DNA of 64,000 nt, from NCBI RefSeq assembly GCF_029263155.1, contig NZ_JAJCYB010000035.1:1-64000 (forward strand). Direction: 5' to 3'. This document shows positions 16,159 through 24,253 of the stretch, piece by piece. Below the pieces are notes generated by a model. The model searched no databases. It was given only the letters and a program-made list of their open reading frames with translations, and had not been told where the DNA came from. The stretch's first letter is position 1, and every line of letters begins with the position of its first letter. Source of the DNA: Pseudonocardia sp. GTDB lineage: Bacteria > Actinomycetota > Actinomycetes > Mycobacteriales > Pseudonocardiaceae. The position numbers were made by a program, and so were the translations under genes.

Positions 16159-16985
16159 CCGCGCCGCCGCCCGTCGCCCTCTCCACCGCCTCGGTGTACC
16201 CGGAGCCGGTTGCGGCGGGCTTCGAGGTGGCCGCGGAGCTGGGCTACGACGGCGTCGAGTTGATGGTGTGGTCGGACCCGGTCAGCCAGGACGTCGCGGC
16301 GGTCGATCGGCTCGCCGAGACCCACGGCGTGCCGGTACTGGCCCTGCACGCCCCGTGCCTGGCCGTCACGCAGCGGGTGTGGGGCGCCGACCCGCTGGTC
16401 CGGCTGCGGCGTTCGGTCGATGCGGCCGCGCGGCTCGGCGCGTCCACGGTGGTCATGCACCCGCCGTTCCGCTGGCAGCGCCGTTACGCCGCGGCCTTCG
16501 CGGACGAGGTCGCCCGTGCGGGCGAGCACGCCGGTGTCGCGATCGCCGTCGAGAACATGTTCCCGCTGCAGCGCGGCGGGCTGCGCACGGTGCCCTACAG
16601 CCCCGGCTACGACCCGACCGCCGTCGGTCACGCGCACTACACGCTCGACCTCTCCCACACCGCCGCCGCCGGGTCCGACGCGCTCGCGATGCTCGACCGC
16701 ATGGGTGAGCGACTCAGCCACCTGCACCTCACCGACGGCAGCGGATCGCCGCGGGACGAGCACCTCGTGCCCGGGCGCGGCACGCAGCCGTGTGCCGAGG
16801 TGTGCGAGCGGCTCGTCGCGTCGGGCTTCTCCGGGGTGGTCGTGCTGGAGGTCAGCACGCGGCGCTGCCGCACCCGCTACGAGCGCACGTCGTTGCTGGC
16901 CGAGTCGCTGCTGTTCGCCCGGCTGCACCTGCAGCCCGCGCGCGACGCCGATCACACCGACCGGGTGTCGCTGCCCCTGCGGTGA
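16155..16985 (+). CDS. sugar phosphate isomerase/epimerase-like TIM-barrel protein
   Basis: The 276-residue protein fits the xylose isomerase-like TIM barrel (AP_endonuc_2): ALSTASVYPEP, AELGYDGVELMVWSDP, VLALHAPCL, VVMHPPFRWQ, IAVENMFPL, YTLDLSHTA, LSHLHLTDGSGSPRDEHLVPGRGTQP and VVVLEVSTR. The His, Glu and Asp of these strands would bind a divalent metal. Relatives isomerise keto-sugars or cleave DNA at abasic sites; the exact reaction is unknown. It is translationally coupled to the membrane protein before it, as in mycobacteria (Rv0498). Confidence 0.8.
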   Translation: MTAPPPVALSTASVYPEPVAAGFEVAAELGYDGVELMVWSDPVSQDVAAVDRLAETHGVPVLALHAPCLAVTQRVWGADPLVRLRRSVDAAARLGASTVVMHPPFRWQRRYAAAFADEVARAGEHAGVAIAVENMFPLQRGGLRTVPYSPGYDPTAVGHAHYTLDLSHTAAAGSDALAMLDRMGERLSHLHLTDGSGSPRDEHLVPGRGTQPCAEVCERLVASGFSGVVVLEVSTRRCRTRYERTSLLAESLLFARLHLQPARDADHTDRVSLPLR

Positions 16986-16998
16986 TAGAGCTGTCCCC

Positions 16999-17826
16999 AT
17001 GACGACCGGGACGGAGACCGCGCCGCCCTTCCGCCGCGCCATCGCCATCGAGCCGCGGGGTGCGGGCCGCTACGTCGCCGAGCTGGGCCCGGACTGGACC
17101 GTCGGGCCCAAGGCGCACGGCGGGATCCTGCTGGTGCTGCTGGTACGCGCCGGTCTGGCCCGGCTGGCGGCCGACGCCCCGGGCGCGGCGCCGGACCCGT
17201 TGGCGGTCGCCGCCGACTTCCTGCGCGCCCCCGACCCGGGCCCCGTCGAGCTGCAGACCGAGGTGCTCAAGATCGGGCGGACGGTGTCGGTCGTCTCCGT
17301 GCGGATGACGCAGGCGGGCCGGACGATGCTCGCGGCCACCGTCACCGCCGGGGTGCTGCCCGGCGACGAGCCGCTGTGGGTCGATCTGCCGGACCTGCCG
17401 GCCGAGCCCCCGGCCGACGCGATCGACCCGGCCGCCGGTGCCACGGTGTTCGGCCTCGCCGGTTCCTGCGACCTGCGATTCGACGCCGCCACCGCCGCGT
17501 TCGCGCGCCACGAGCAGGCACCGCCGGTCCTCCACGGCTGGACGCGGCCGCGCGACGAGCCCGTGGACGTCCTCTACGCGCTGCTGGCCGGCGACATCCT
17601 GCCGCCCACGGTGTTCAACGTCGCCGGCCGCTTCGGCTGGGCGCCCACGGTCCAGCTCACGGCGCTGCTGCGGGCCCACCCCGCGGAGGGCTGGCTGCGG
17701 CTGGAGAGCCGGTCGACGGTGGTGGCCGGCACCTGGTTCGACGAGGACGTCACGGTGGTCGACTCGGCGGGCCGTCTGATCTGCCAGGCACGCCAGCTGG
17801 CCCTGGCCCCCCAAGTCACGTCCTGA
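16999..17826 (+). CDS. thioesterase-family (double hotdog) protein, Rv0499-like
   Basis: The 275-residue product contains two hotdog-like halves: WTVGPKAHGGILLVLLVRA...DFLRAPDPGPVELQTEVLKIGRTVSVVSVRMTQAGRTMLAATV, then PPTVFNVAGRFGWAPTVQLTALLRAHPAEGWLRLESRSTVVAGTWFDEDVTVVDSAGRLICQARQLAL. This is the arrangement of TesB-like acyl-CoA thioesterases. It likely acts on acyl-CoA, with unknown chain length. It sits 13 bp after the isomerase-like gene in the ppx-proC block. Confidence 0.72.
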   Translation: MTTGTETAPPFRRAIAIEPRGAGRYVAELGPDWTVGPKAHGGILLVLLVRAGLARLAADAPGAAPDPLAVAADFLRAPDPGPVELQTEVLKIGRTVSVVSVRMTQAGRTMLAATVTAGVLPGDEPLWVDLPDLPAEPPADAIDPAAGATVFGLAGSCDLRFDAATAAFARHEQAPPVLHGWTRPRDEPVDVLYALLAGDILPPTVFNVAGRFGWAPTVQLTALLRAHPAEGWLRLESRSTVVAGTWFDEDVTVVDSAGRLICQARQLALAPQVTS

Positions 17827-17848
17827 ACCCGGTCGTCGCCGCGCCGCC

Positions 17849-17884
17849 GTCGCCGTCGGGGTCGCCGTCGGGGTCGCCGTCGGG
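17849..17884. repeat. three perfect 12-bp tandem repeats
   Basis: GTCGCCGTCGGG occurs three times in a row without a mismatch, ending exactly where the family C palindrome begins. It lies in the non-coding gap between the thioesterase gene and proC. Replication slippage is a simple explanation. Confidence 0.85.
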
Positions 17885-17942
17885 GTCACAGCAGGGTGGC
17901 TCTACTCCGGTCCAGTCGGAGCACAGCCACCCCGCTGTGACC
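17884..17942. repeat. family C palindromic element, copy 1
   Basis: A 59-bp near-palindrome: arms GGTCACAGCAGGGTGGCTCT.. and ..AGCCACCCCGCTGTGACC pair over 26 bases with three mismatches around a 7-base centre. It resembles 60770-60828 at about 48 of 59 positions. It could form a terminator hairpin for the thioesterase gene. Confidence 0.82.
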
Positions 17943-17987
17943 GGGCGCGGGCCGGGGCGGGCGCCGGCGCGGGGTTACCGTGCTCCC

Positions 17988-18800
17988 ATGACGCGTATCG
18001 CGGTGCTGGGGGCGGGCAAGATCGGCGAGGCCTTGCTGGCCGGGCTGCTGGCGGCGGGGCGGTCCCCGGCCGATCTCGTGTTCACCGAGCGGCACCCCGA
18101 GCGGGCGGCCGAACTGGGCGCTCGGCTCGGGGTGGGGTCGGTGGACGTCGCGGGCGCGGCGCGACACGCCGAGATCGCGGTCATCGCCGTGAAGCCGCAG
18201 GACATCGTGCCGGTGCTCGCCGAACTGGCGACGGCGATCACGCCCGGCACGCTGGTGGTGTCGCTGTGCGCCGGGGTCCCGCTCTCGGTGATCGAGGGCG
18301 CGCTGCCGGCCGGCACCGCGGTGGTGCGGGTCATGCCGAACACACCGATGCTCGTCGGGGAGGCCATGAGCGCGGTGTCCGGCGGAGCGCACGCCGACGA
18401 CGCGCAGCTGGCCGCGGTCGAGAAGATGCTCGGGGCGGTGGGCCGGGTGGTGCGGGTCCCGGAGTCGCAGCAGGACGCCGTCACCGCACTCTCGGGATCC
18501 GGGCCGGCGTACTTCTTCTTCCTGGTCGAAGCCATGATCGACGCGGGGATCCTGCTCGGTCTGCCGCGCGCTGTCGCCGCCGACCTCATCGTCCAGTCGG
18601 CGTTCGGGGCGGCCCGGATGCTGCGCGAGTCCGACGACCACCCGGTGATCCTGCGGGAGGCCGTCACCTCGCCCGCGGGCACGACCATCGCCGCGATCCG
18701 CGAGCTGGAGAAGCACGGCGTGCGGGCCGCGTTGATCGCCGCGATCGAGGCCGCCCGCGACCGATCGGCGGAGCTGGGTCGCGCGGCGGCACGGGCTTGA
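17988..18800 (+). CDS. proC: pyrroline-5-carboxylate reductase
   Basis: The 270-residue enzyme makes proline from pyrroline-5-carboxylate with NAD(P)H. It shows an N-terminal Rossmann motif (RIAVLGAGKIGEALLAGLL), IAVIAVKPQDI, VVRVMPNTPMLVGEAMSAVS, and the dimerisation/active-site block AVTALSGSGPAYFFFLVEAMIDAGILLGLPR with VTSPAGTTIAAIRELEKHG near the end. Length and motifs are complete. The ATG start was placed at the conserved N-terminus. Confidence 0.95.
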   Translation: MTRIAVLGAGKIGEALLAGLLAAGRSPADLVFTERHPERAAELGARLGVGSVDVAGAARHAEIAVIAVKPQDIVPVLAELATAITPGTLVVSLCAGVPLSVIEGALPAGTAVVRVMPNTPMLVGEAMSAVSGGAHADDAQLAAVEKMLGAVGRVVRVPESQQDAVTALSGSGPAYFFFLVEAMIDAGILLGLPRAVAADLIVQSAFGAARMLRESDDHPVILREAVTSPAGTTIAAIRELEKHGVRAALIAAIEAARDRSAELGRAAARA

Positions 18801-18809
18801 CCCGAACGG

Positions 18810-18838
18810 TTGACCACGCTTCACCCGGACGCGAGGCT
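18810..18838 (+). promoter_or_regulatory. possible promoter for the small HTH gene
   Basis: TTGACC at 18810-18815 and GAGGCT at 18833-18838 are 17 bases apart, matching a housekeeping sigma promoter loosely. The -10 is poor (GAGGCT against TANNNT). Confidence 0.3.
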
Positions 18839-18947
18839 GAATTCCCCGCCAGAGTGGTACCGGGTGTCGAAGTCGTCACACGGGCACCGCTAAGCTCACA
18901 CAGAACACCAGGGCACAGGTCTGGTGACCCACGAAAGCGGTGATCGG

Positions 18948-19157
18948 ATGGCGTCCGAGCAGCCTGAGCTCCATCTCGCCCAGGTCCAGTTCCTGACCGT
19001 GGCCGAGGTCGCGGCGGCGATGCGTGTGTCGAAGATGACGGTGTACCGCCTCATCCACTCCGGCGAGCTGCCGGCGGCGCAGGTCGGCCGCTCCTTCCGC
19101 GTGCCCAAGCGGGCGGTGGAGGACTACCTGCGCAATGCCTACTTCGACGCGGGCTAG
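18948..19157 (+). CDS. excisionase-family (MerR-type) HTH protein, Rv0500A-like
   Basis: A 69-residue protein with the whole length occupied by a MerR/excisionase winged helix: FLTVAEVAAAMRVSKMTVYRLIHSGELPAAQVGRSFRVPKRAVEDYLRNAYFDAG. The same small DNA-binding protein sits between proC and the tiny ribosomal protein in mycobacteria, so it is a chromosomal regulator or nucleoid protein rather than a phage excisionase. ATG 18948 is preferred to GTG 18924. Confidence 0.85.
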   Translation: MASEQPELHLAQVQFLTVAEVAAAMRVSKMTVYRLIHSGELPAAQVGRSFRVPKRAVEDYLRNAYFDAG

Positions 19158-19236
19158 CGCCGTCCGCGCCGGGCATCCCGCGCAGGCTCCCCCGTCCCGC
19201 GGCTGGTGCCCCGACGGTCCCGGGAGACCACCCCGG

Positions 19237-19242
19237 TAGGGT
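19237..19242 (+). promoter_or_regulatory. possible -10 element before the bS22-like gene
   Basis: TAGGGT lies about 50 bases upstream of the small ribosomal protein gene, a common actinobacterial -10 form. No convincing -35 was seen. Confidence 0.3.
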
Positions 19243-19294
19243 GGAGGTTCGGTCTTGATCCGTACCACCGTCCCCGACCAGGAAGGGCGCCAGC

Positions 19295-19396
19295 ATGGGC
19301 TCAGTCATCAAGAAGCGCCGCAAGCGGATGTCGAAGAAGAAGCACCGCAAGCTCCTGCGCAAGACCCGCGTGCAGCGTCGCAAGCTCGGCAAGTGA
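19295..19396 (+). CDS. small ribosomal protein bS22 / AURKAIP1-COX24 domain protein (33 aa)
   Basis: The ORF is only 33 codons and absent from the ORF track: it reads [20 protein letters not shown] then [13 protein letters not shown]. This is almost identical to the mycobacterial 33-residue Rv0500B protein, which is found as an extra 30S subunit protein (bS22). The extreme Lys/Arg content fits rRNA binding. A strong ribosome site (GGAAGG) lies 8 nt upstream, and a perfect hairpin follows the stop, so it is probably a monocistronic, highly expressed gene. Confidence 0.93.
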   Translation: MGSVIKKRRKRMSKKKHRKLLRKTRVQRRKLGK

Positions 19397-19400
19397 CCGG

Positions 19401-19424
19401 CGGCCGGCAGGGGACTGCCGGCCG
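19401..19424 (+). terminator. terminator hairpin after the bS22-like gene
   Basis: CGGCCGGCAG-GGGA-CTGCCGGCCG is a perfect 10-bp stem with a 4-base loop starting 4 bases after the stop codon. Confidence 0.75.
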
Positions 19425-19537
19425 GGCCGGTCGAACCATCGGGCCGGGGTGTCGGTGCCCACGACCCGGCCCGCGGTGAGCGCGCAGGGTCTAGCATCGG
19501 CCACTCACCGCAATCGAGTAGTTCCCGGAGTGGGTCC

Positions 19538-20575
19538 GTGCCGCCTTCCGTCGTCCTCGTCACCGGGGTCAGCCGTTTTCTCGGCGGGCACCTGGCGGCC
19601 CGGCTGGCCGCCAATCCCGACATCGACCGGGTGCTCGGCGTCGACACCGTGCCCCCGCCCCGCGACCTGCTGAGGCGCATGGGGCGTGCGGAGTTCGTGC
19701 GGGCCGACATCCGCAACCCGCTCATCTCCAAGGTCATCGAGCACGCCTCGGTCGACACCGTCGTGCACGCCTCGCTCTCGGCGAACCCGGCGTCGTCGGG
19801 CGGGCGGGCGACGATGAAGGAGATGAACGTCATCGGCACGATGCAGCTGCTCGCGGCGTGCCAGAAGGCGCCCACCGTGCAGCGCATGGTGCTCAAGTCC
19901 ACCACCGCGGTGTACGGCTCCAGCCCGCGCGACCCGGCGCTGTTCGTCGAGACCACCACGCCCAAGGACCTGCCGTCGGGCGGGTACGCGAAGGACGCGG
20001 TCGAGATCGAGGGCTACCTGCGCGGGTTCGCCCGCCGGCGTCCCGACGTCGGGGTCACGGTGCTGCGATTCTCCAACTTCATCGGGCCGCGCATCGACAC
20101 CGTGCTCACGCGCTACTTCGCGCTCCCGGTGATCCCGACCGTCCTCGGCTACGACGCCCGCGTGCAGCTGCTGCACGAGGAGGACGCCCTCGCGGTGCTG
20201 GAGCGGGCCACCAATGCCGACCTGCCCGGCGTGTTCAACGTGGCCGCCGACGGGGTGCTGCTGCTCAGCCAGGCCATCCGCCGCGCCGGACGGGTCGCGC
20301 TGCCGGTACCGACCTTCGCGGTCGGACCGGCGAGCCGGGTCTTCCGCGGCGCGCGGCTCGTCGACTTCTCGCCCGAGCAGATGCGGTTCCTCAACTTCGG
20401 CCGGGTCGTCGACACCGGGCGGCTGCGCCGCCAGTTCGGTTTCACGCCACGCTGGACCACCACCCAGGCCTTCGACGACTACGTGCGCGGCCGGGCCCTG
20501 CGCCCGGTCGTCTCGGCCGAGCGCATCGAGTCGGTCGAGCGAGGCGTCCTCGCGGCCGCGCGGAGCCTGCGATGA
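19538..20575 (+). CDS. NAD-dependent epimerase/dehydratase family protein (GalE2-like)
   Basis: A 345-residue extended SDR: VVLVTGVSRFLGGHLAARLA is the NAD-binding glycine motif, VDTVVHASLSANP the strand-4 region, VLKSTTAVYGSS holds the catalytic Ser/Thr, and GGYAKDAVEIEGYLR replaces the usual YxxxK (Tyr and Lys: YAKDA, with a Y-x-K spacing that differs from the standard YxxxK). It is coupled to the acyltransferase gene (ATGA overlap), as galE2-Rv0502 in mycobacteria. The altered YxxxK makes epimerase activity uncertain. Confidence 0.8.
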   Translation: MPPSVVLVTGVSRFLGGHLAARLAANPDIDRVLGVDTVPPPRDLLRRMGRAEFVRADIRNPLISKVIEHASVDTVVHASLSANPASSGGRATMKEMNVIGTMQLLAACQKAPTVQRMVLKSTTAVYGSSPRDPALFVETTTPKDLPSGGYAKDAVEIEGYLRGFARRRPDVGVTVLRFSNFIGPRIDTVLTRYFALPVIPTVLGYDARVQLLHEEDALAVLERATNADLPGVFNVAADGVLLLSQAIRRAGRVALPVPTFAVGPASRVFRGARLVDFSPEQMRFLNFGRVVDTGRLRRQFGFTPRWTTTQAFDDYVRGRALRPVVSAERIESVERGVLAAARSLR

Positions 20576-21585
20576 CGAGGGGAGCGGCCGTGCCGGACGC
20601 CAAGGTCATCCCGCTGCACGCCGACGAGACCGGGGGACGCACGCGCTGGCGGCTGGGCTCCGGCCCGCGCGCGGCGCGCCCGGAGCCCGTCGCCGCGCCC
20701 GCGCCGGAGCCCGAGCCCGAGGCGACCACCCAGGAACTGCCGCCGGAGTGGGAGGAGGCGCTGGCCGAGACGCTGGCGTTCCTGCGCCGCAGGCTGTCGG
20801 GCGAGTACGCCGTCGACGACTTCGGTTTCGACGCCGAGCTCACCGACAACGTCCTGCTCCCGGCGTTGCGACCGCTCTACTCGCGGTGGTTCCGGGTCGA
20901 GACCATCGGCATGCACCACGTGCCCGACACGGGTGGCGCGTTGATCGTCGCCAACCACTCGGGCACGGTCCCGCTCGACGCGCTGATGACCTCGGTCGCC
21001 CTGCACGACGAGCACCCCGCGCAGCGGCACCTGCGGATGCTCGGCGCCGACCTGATGTTCAAGCTCCCGGTGCTGGGCTCGCTGGCCCGCAAGCACGGCA
21101 GCACGCTGGCCTGCATGCCCGACGCGGAGCGGTTGATGTCGGCCGGTGAGGTCGTCGGCGTGTGGCCGGAGGGCTTCAAGGGCATCGGCAAGCCCTTCCG
21201 GGACCGCTACAAGCTGCAGCGTTTCGGCCGGGGCGGTTTCGTCTCCGCCGCGCTGCGCACCGGCGTGCCGATCATCCCGTGCTCCATCGTGGGGGCGGAG
21301 GAGACCTACCCGAAGATCGGCGACATCGCGCCGCTGGCCCGGCTGTTCGGGGCGCCGTACTTCCCGGTGACGCCCACGTTCCCGCACCTGGGGCCGCTGG
21401 GGATGGTCCCGCTGCCGTCGAAGTGGTACATCGAGTTCGGTGAGCCGATCTGCACCGAGGGCCTGGGCGCCACCGAGGCCGACGACCCGATGCTCGTGTT
21501 CAACCTGACCGACCAGGTACGCGAGACCATCCAGCACACCCTCTACCGCCTGCTCAGCCAGCGCCGCAACGCCTTCCTGGGCTGA
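20572..21585 (+). CDS. PlsC-like lysophospholipid acyltransferase family protein
   Basis: About 337 residues. After a Pro/Glu-rich N-terminus the acyltransferase motifs appear: VANHSGTVPLDAL (H-x4-D), FKLPVLGSLARKHGS, VGVWPEGFKGIGKP (EG motif) and VPIIPCSIVGAEETYP. It transfers acyl groups to a phosphoglycerol-type acceptor in membrane lipid synthesis. ATG 20572 overlaps the epimerase stop; GTG 20590 has a better SD (GAGGGGAG, 5 nt) and may be the real start. Its end faces the SerB1-like gene convergently. Confidence 0.82.
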   Translation: MTRGAAVPDAKVIPLHADETGGRTRWRLGSGPRAARPEPVAAPAPEPEPEATTQELPPEWEEALAETLAFLRRRLSGEYAVDDFGFDAELTDNVLLPALRPLYSRWFRVETIGMHHVPDTGGALIVANHSGTVPLDALMTSVALHDEHPAQRHLRMLGADLMFKLPVLGSLARKHGSTLACMPDAERLMSAGEVVGVWPEGFKGIGKPFRDRYKLQRFGRGGFVSAALRTGVPIIPCSIVGAEETYPKIGDIAPLARLFGAPYFPVTPTFPHLGPLGMVPLPSKWYIEFGEPICTEGLGATEADDPMLVFNLTDQVRETIQHTLYRLLSQRRNAFLG

Positions 21586-21605
21586 CGGTCACCCGCCCGT
21601 ACCGC

Positions 21606-22523
21606 TCAGCGCTTGCGGACGACGAACCCCGCGGCGGCGGCCACCGCGCCCGCGCCGAGCACCGACGGCACGCCGATGCGGGCGGCCTTGCGCCCGGTCC
21701 GGAAGTCGCGGATCTGCCAGCCGTGCTTGCGGGCGGCGTCACGCAGGTCGCCGTCGGGGTTGACCGCCACAGCGGTGCCGACGGCCGAGAGCATGGGGAC
21801 GTCGTTGACGGAGTCGGAGTACGCGGTGCAGCGTCGCAGGTCCAGCCCCTCGGTGGCGGCCAGCGCGCGTACCGCGTGGGCCTTGGCCGGGCCGTGCAGG
21901 ATCTCACCGACCAGCCGCCCGGTGTAGACACCGTCGATGCTCTCCGCCACCGTGCCCAGCGCCCCGGAGAGCCCCAGCCTGCGCGCGATGATCAGCGCCA
22001 GCTCGACGGGCGTGGCCGTGACCAGCCAGACCCGCTGCCCGGCGTCGAGGTGCATCTGGGCCAGCGCACGGGTGCCGGCCCAGATGCGGTCGGCCATCAG
22101 CTCGTCGTAGATCTCCTCGCCGAGCGTGGTGATCTCCTCGACACCGCGGCCCGCCACGAATGAGAGGGCGGTGTCGCGCCCGGTGGTCGTCGAGTACGTG
22201 CTCTCCCGGCCCCCGATCCGGAACTTCACCTGCTGCCAGGCGAAGCCGACGAGGTCGGAGGTGGTGAAGAACTTGCGCGCGGCGAGCCCGCGCGCGAAGT
22301 GGAAGATCGAGGCACCGACCATCATCGTGTTGTCGACGTCGAAGAACGCGGCGGCCGTGAGGTCGGTGAGCGGGACGTCGCCGGGTCCGCTGTCGCCCGC
22401 GGCGACCGCCGCCGCCGCCGACGCCTCTCCCGCCCGCACGGCCGGGTCGAGAGCCGTGGACGCGTCGATCGGGGTGCCTCCCGGTGTCGTGCCCCCCGGC
22501 GTCGTGTCTGCTGCTCCTGCCAC
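21606..22523 (-). CDS. HAD-IB family phosphatase, SerB1-like
   Basis: The 305-residue protein has HAD motif [14 protein letters not shown] (DxDxT), motif [13 protein letters not shown], and motif [18 protein letters not shown], as in phosphoserine phosphatase-like HAD-IB hydrolases; the C-terminus has a hydrophobic helix ([18 protein letters not shown]). It resembles the mycobacterial SerB1 group, which may act on lipid phosphates rather than phosphoserine. GTG 22523 is chosen for its perfect GGAGGA site 6 nt upstream; the ORF-track start at 22637 would extend it through a gap with an inverted repeat. Confidence 0.8.
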   Translation of the reverse strand: MAGAADTTPGGTTPGGTPIDASTALDPAVRAGEASAAAAVAAGDSGPGDVPLTDLTAAAFFDVDNTMMVGASIFHFARGLAARKFFTTSDLVGFAWQQVKFRIGGRESTYSTTTGRDTALSFVAGRGVEEITTLGEEIYDELMADRIWAGTRALAQMHLDAGQRVWLVTATPVELALIIARRLGLSGALGTVAESIDGVYTGRLVGEILHGPAKAHAVRALAATEGLDLRRCTAYSDSVNDVPMLSAVGTAVAVNPDGDLRDAARKHGWQIRDFRTGRKAARIGVPSVLGAGAVAAAAGFVVRKR

Positions 22524-22620
22524 CTGCGGTCCTCCGAATGGCACGACGGTCTGGCGGCTCACCATAACGAAAGGGACCGCCGCGGAGATGCCCCACGACG
22601 GTCCCGGTCGTACCCGGGTG

Positions 22621-22644
22621 GTGCCTGGCGCGCGCACCAGGCAC
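22621..22644 (-). terminator. terminator hairpin after the DUF5667 gene
   Basis: GTGCCTGG and CCAGGCAC form a perfect 8-bp stem around an 8-base loop, beginning 3 bases after the minus-strand DUF5667 stop codon. Confidence 0.6.
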
Positions 22645-22647
22645 AGG

Positions 22648-24054
22648 TCAGCCGATGCTGACGCCCGGCATGCCGGGGAGCAGCGGCGGCAGCTGGATCG
22701 GCGGCACCAGCGGCAGCGGGACCGACACCTGGTCGTCCCGGTCGCTGCCGTCGCTGCCGCCGCTGGTGGACAGACCGTCGCCGTCGGTGCCCGGGAGCGG
22801 GAGCCCGTCCGGCCCGAGCTCGGGCAGCACCCCGCTGTCGGGGGCGTCGGACTCCTGCGGGGTGCTGGTCCCGGGGCCGGAACTCGGGGCCGACGAGCCG
22901 GTGCCGCTGTTGTCCGGCGTGGTGGTGGGGCTGCTCTCGTCGACGGCCGTGTCGGGGTCGTCGGCGACGGCCGGGCGCGGGCTGCAGGTGCCCTCCGACG
23001 GCAGGGGGCCGAGATCGTCGGTGACGTTCGAGGTGACCTCGGAGCACTCCGACCGCGCCTCGAGGGCCTCGGTACGACCGAGCAGGCGGTCGAGCAGGGC
23101 GATCGAGGTGTCCGCCTCGGCGACCGCGGGCTCGGGCAGCGAGGAGCGCAGCACCGCCAGGCGCGCGACCTGCTCGGAGGCCCAGGTGCGCAGGTCGGCC
23201 AGCGCGGCCGGGCCCGACGCGTCCTCGGCGGCCAGCAGCATCCGCGAGCCCTCGCCGGTGGACGAGTCGAAGTCCCGCATCGCGGTCTCGACCCGCTCGG
23301 CGTCCGCGGCGTCCCCGGAGTCCCGGCCGACGAGCTGCTCCACCTCGTTGATGCGGGTCGTGGCCAGCTCGAGGTGCCGCTGGGCGCGGGCGGTGTCGTC
23401 GAAGGTCAAGGCCAGCGCGGTGTTCTCCGAGATCCGCTTCATCGCGTACAGCATGTCGCCGGGGAGCGCGTCGCGGCTGGCGACGGAACCGAGGGTGGCG
23501 AGCGCGACGAGGGCCGCGAGCGCGGAGGCGCCGACGACCGCGACGCGGCGGCGCAGCCCGCGGGAGCCGGGGCGCTTCGAGGCACGTGACCGGCCTGCGG
23601 GCCGCGTCGGCAGGCTGTGGCGGCCCGCCCGCCCGGCGCGCGACGGGGGTGCGCCGGGCGAGCCGGCGTCGTCGTCGGCCGCGGCCGCCTCGGCGACGAC
23701 GGTGGGCGCCGGCTCGGGATCGGCGTCGGCGATGCGGCCGATCACGGCGGTGTCGTCCTCGGCCGCCACCGGCTCGATCGGCGCCGTCAGCTCGGCCGCG
23801 GCGGGCGCACCGCCCGACGGGAAAGCCCCGTCGGTGTTCGCCGCCATCAGGGCGGCCATCAGCCGCTGCTTGGCCTGTGCGCGATCGGTGGGGTGCGGAT
23901 CGAACGCCGCTCCACGCGTACGCAGCATCGCCACGATGTCGAGATCACGTGCGAGCTCGACGTCCGCGACCGACGCGGGGGATCTCCCCTGGTCGATCGC
24001 AGCGGCGAGCCGCTCTGCGTCCCCGTTACGGTCGGGGCCCTGTCCCGCGGACAT
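22648..24054 (-). CDS. DUF5667 membrane protein, probable anti-sigma factor for the BldN-type sigma
   Basis: About 468 residues. The cytoplasmic N-terminus (~165 residues) has [30 protein letters not shown]; one membrane helix follows ([24 protein letters not shown]), then an extracellular DUF5667 segment ([46 protein letters not shown]) and a long Ser/Pro/Gly-rich tail ending in MPGVSIG. Location downstream of a BldN-type sigma gene matches the bldN-rsbN pair of Streptomyces, in which RsbN sequesters the sigma factor. ATG 24054 lies 8 nt after GAGGA. A BldN-like promoter match is present upstream, so the sigma may drive its own inhibitor. Confidence 0.75.
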   Translation of the reverse strand: MSAGQGPDRNGDAERLAAAIDQGRSPASVADVELARDLDIVAMLRTRGAAFDPHPTDRAQAKQRLMAALMAANTDGAFPSGGAPAAAELTAPIEPVAAEDDTAVIGRIADADPEPAPTVVAEAAAADDDAGSPGAPPSRAGRAGRHSLPTRPAGRSRASKRPGSRGLRRRVAVVGASALAALVALATLGSVASRDALPGDMLYAMKRISENTALALTFDDTARAQRHLELATTRINEVEQLVGRDSGDAADAERVETAMRDFDSSTGEGSRMLLAAEDASGPAALADLRTWASEQVARLAVLRSSLPEPAVAEADTSIALLDRLLGRTEALEARSECSEVTSNVTDDLGPLPSEGTCSPRPAVADDPDTAVDESSPTTTPDNSGTGSSAPSSGPGTSTPQESDAPDSGVLPELGPDGLPLPGTDGDGLSTSGGSDGSDRDDQVSVPLPLVPPIQLPPLLPGMPGVSIG

Positions 24055-24143
24055 GTTGGCCGTCCTCACTGCAATCCTGCACTGGGTGTCCCCGGGCTCG
24101 ATTCTGGGCCCGGTCGTGCTGCGCTTTCTCGACGTTCACCAGT

Positions 24144-24171
24144 ACAACGACGCTGCGCGCTCGGGGATACG
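24144..24171 (-). promoter_or_regulatory. candidate BldN-type promoter for the anti-sigma gene
   Basis: On the minus strand CGTATC and CGTTGT are separated by exactly 16 bases. From memory, the Streptomyces sigma-BldN consensus is CGTAAC-N16-CGTTGA, so each hexamer differs by one base. The predicted transcript start is about 80 bases before the DUF5667 ATG. Confidence 0.5.
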
Positions 24172-24253
24172 GCTGTGAGACCGTTCACCGCATCGAGTTG
24201 TTCGTTCGCCGCACCCGTAACGCGGATGCCTGCAGAACCGATAGAAGGGCCGG

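Noticed and set aside
18948-19157. Phage excisionase indicating a prophage
   Set aside because: No integrase, att repeats or phage genes nearby; the gene has a conserved chromosomal position in mycobacteria.
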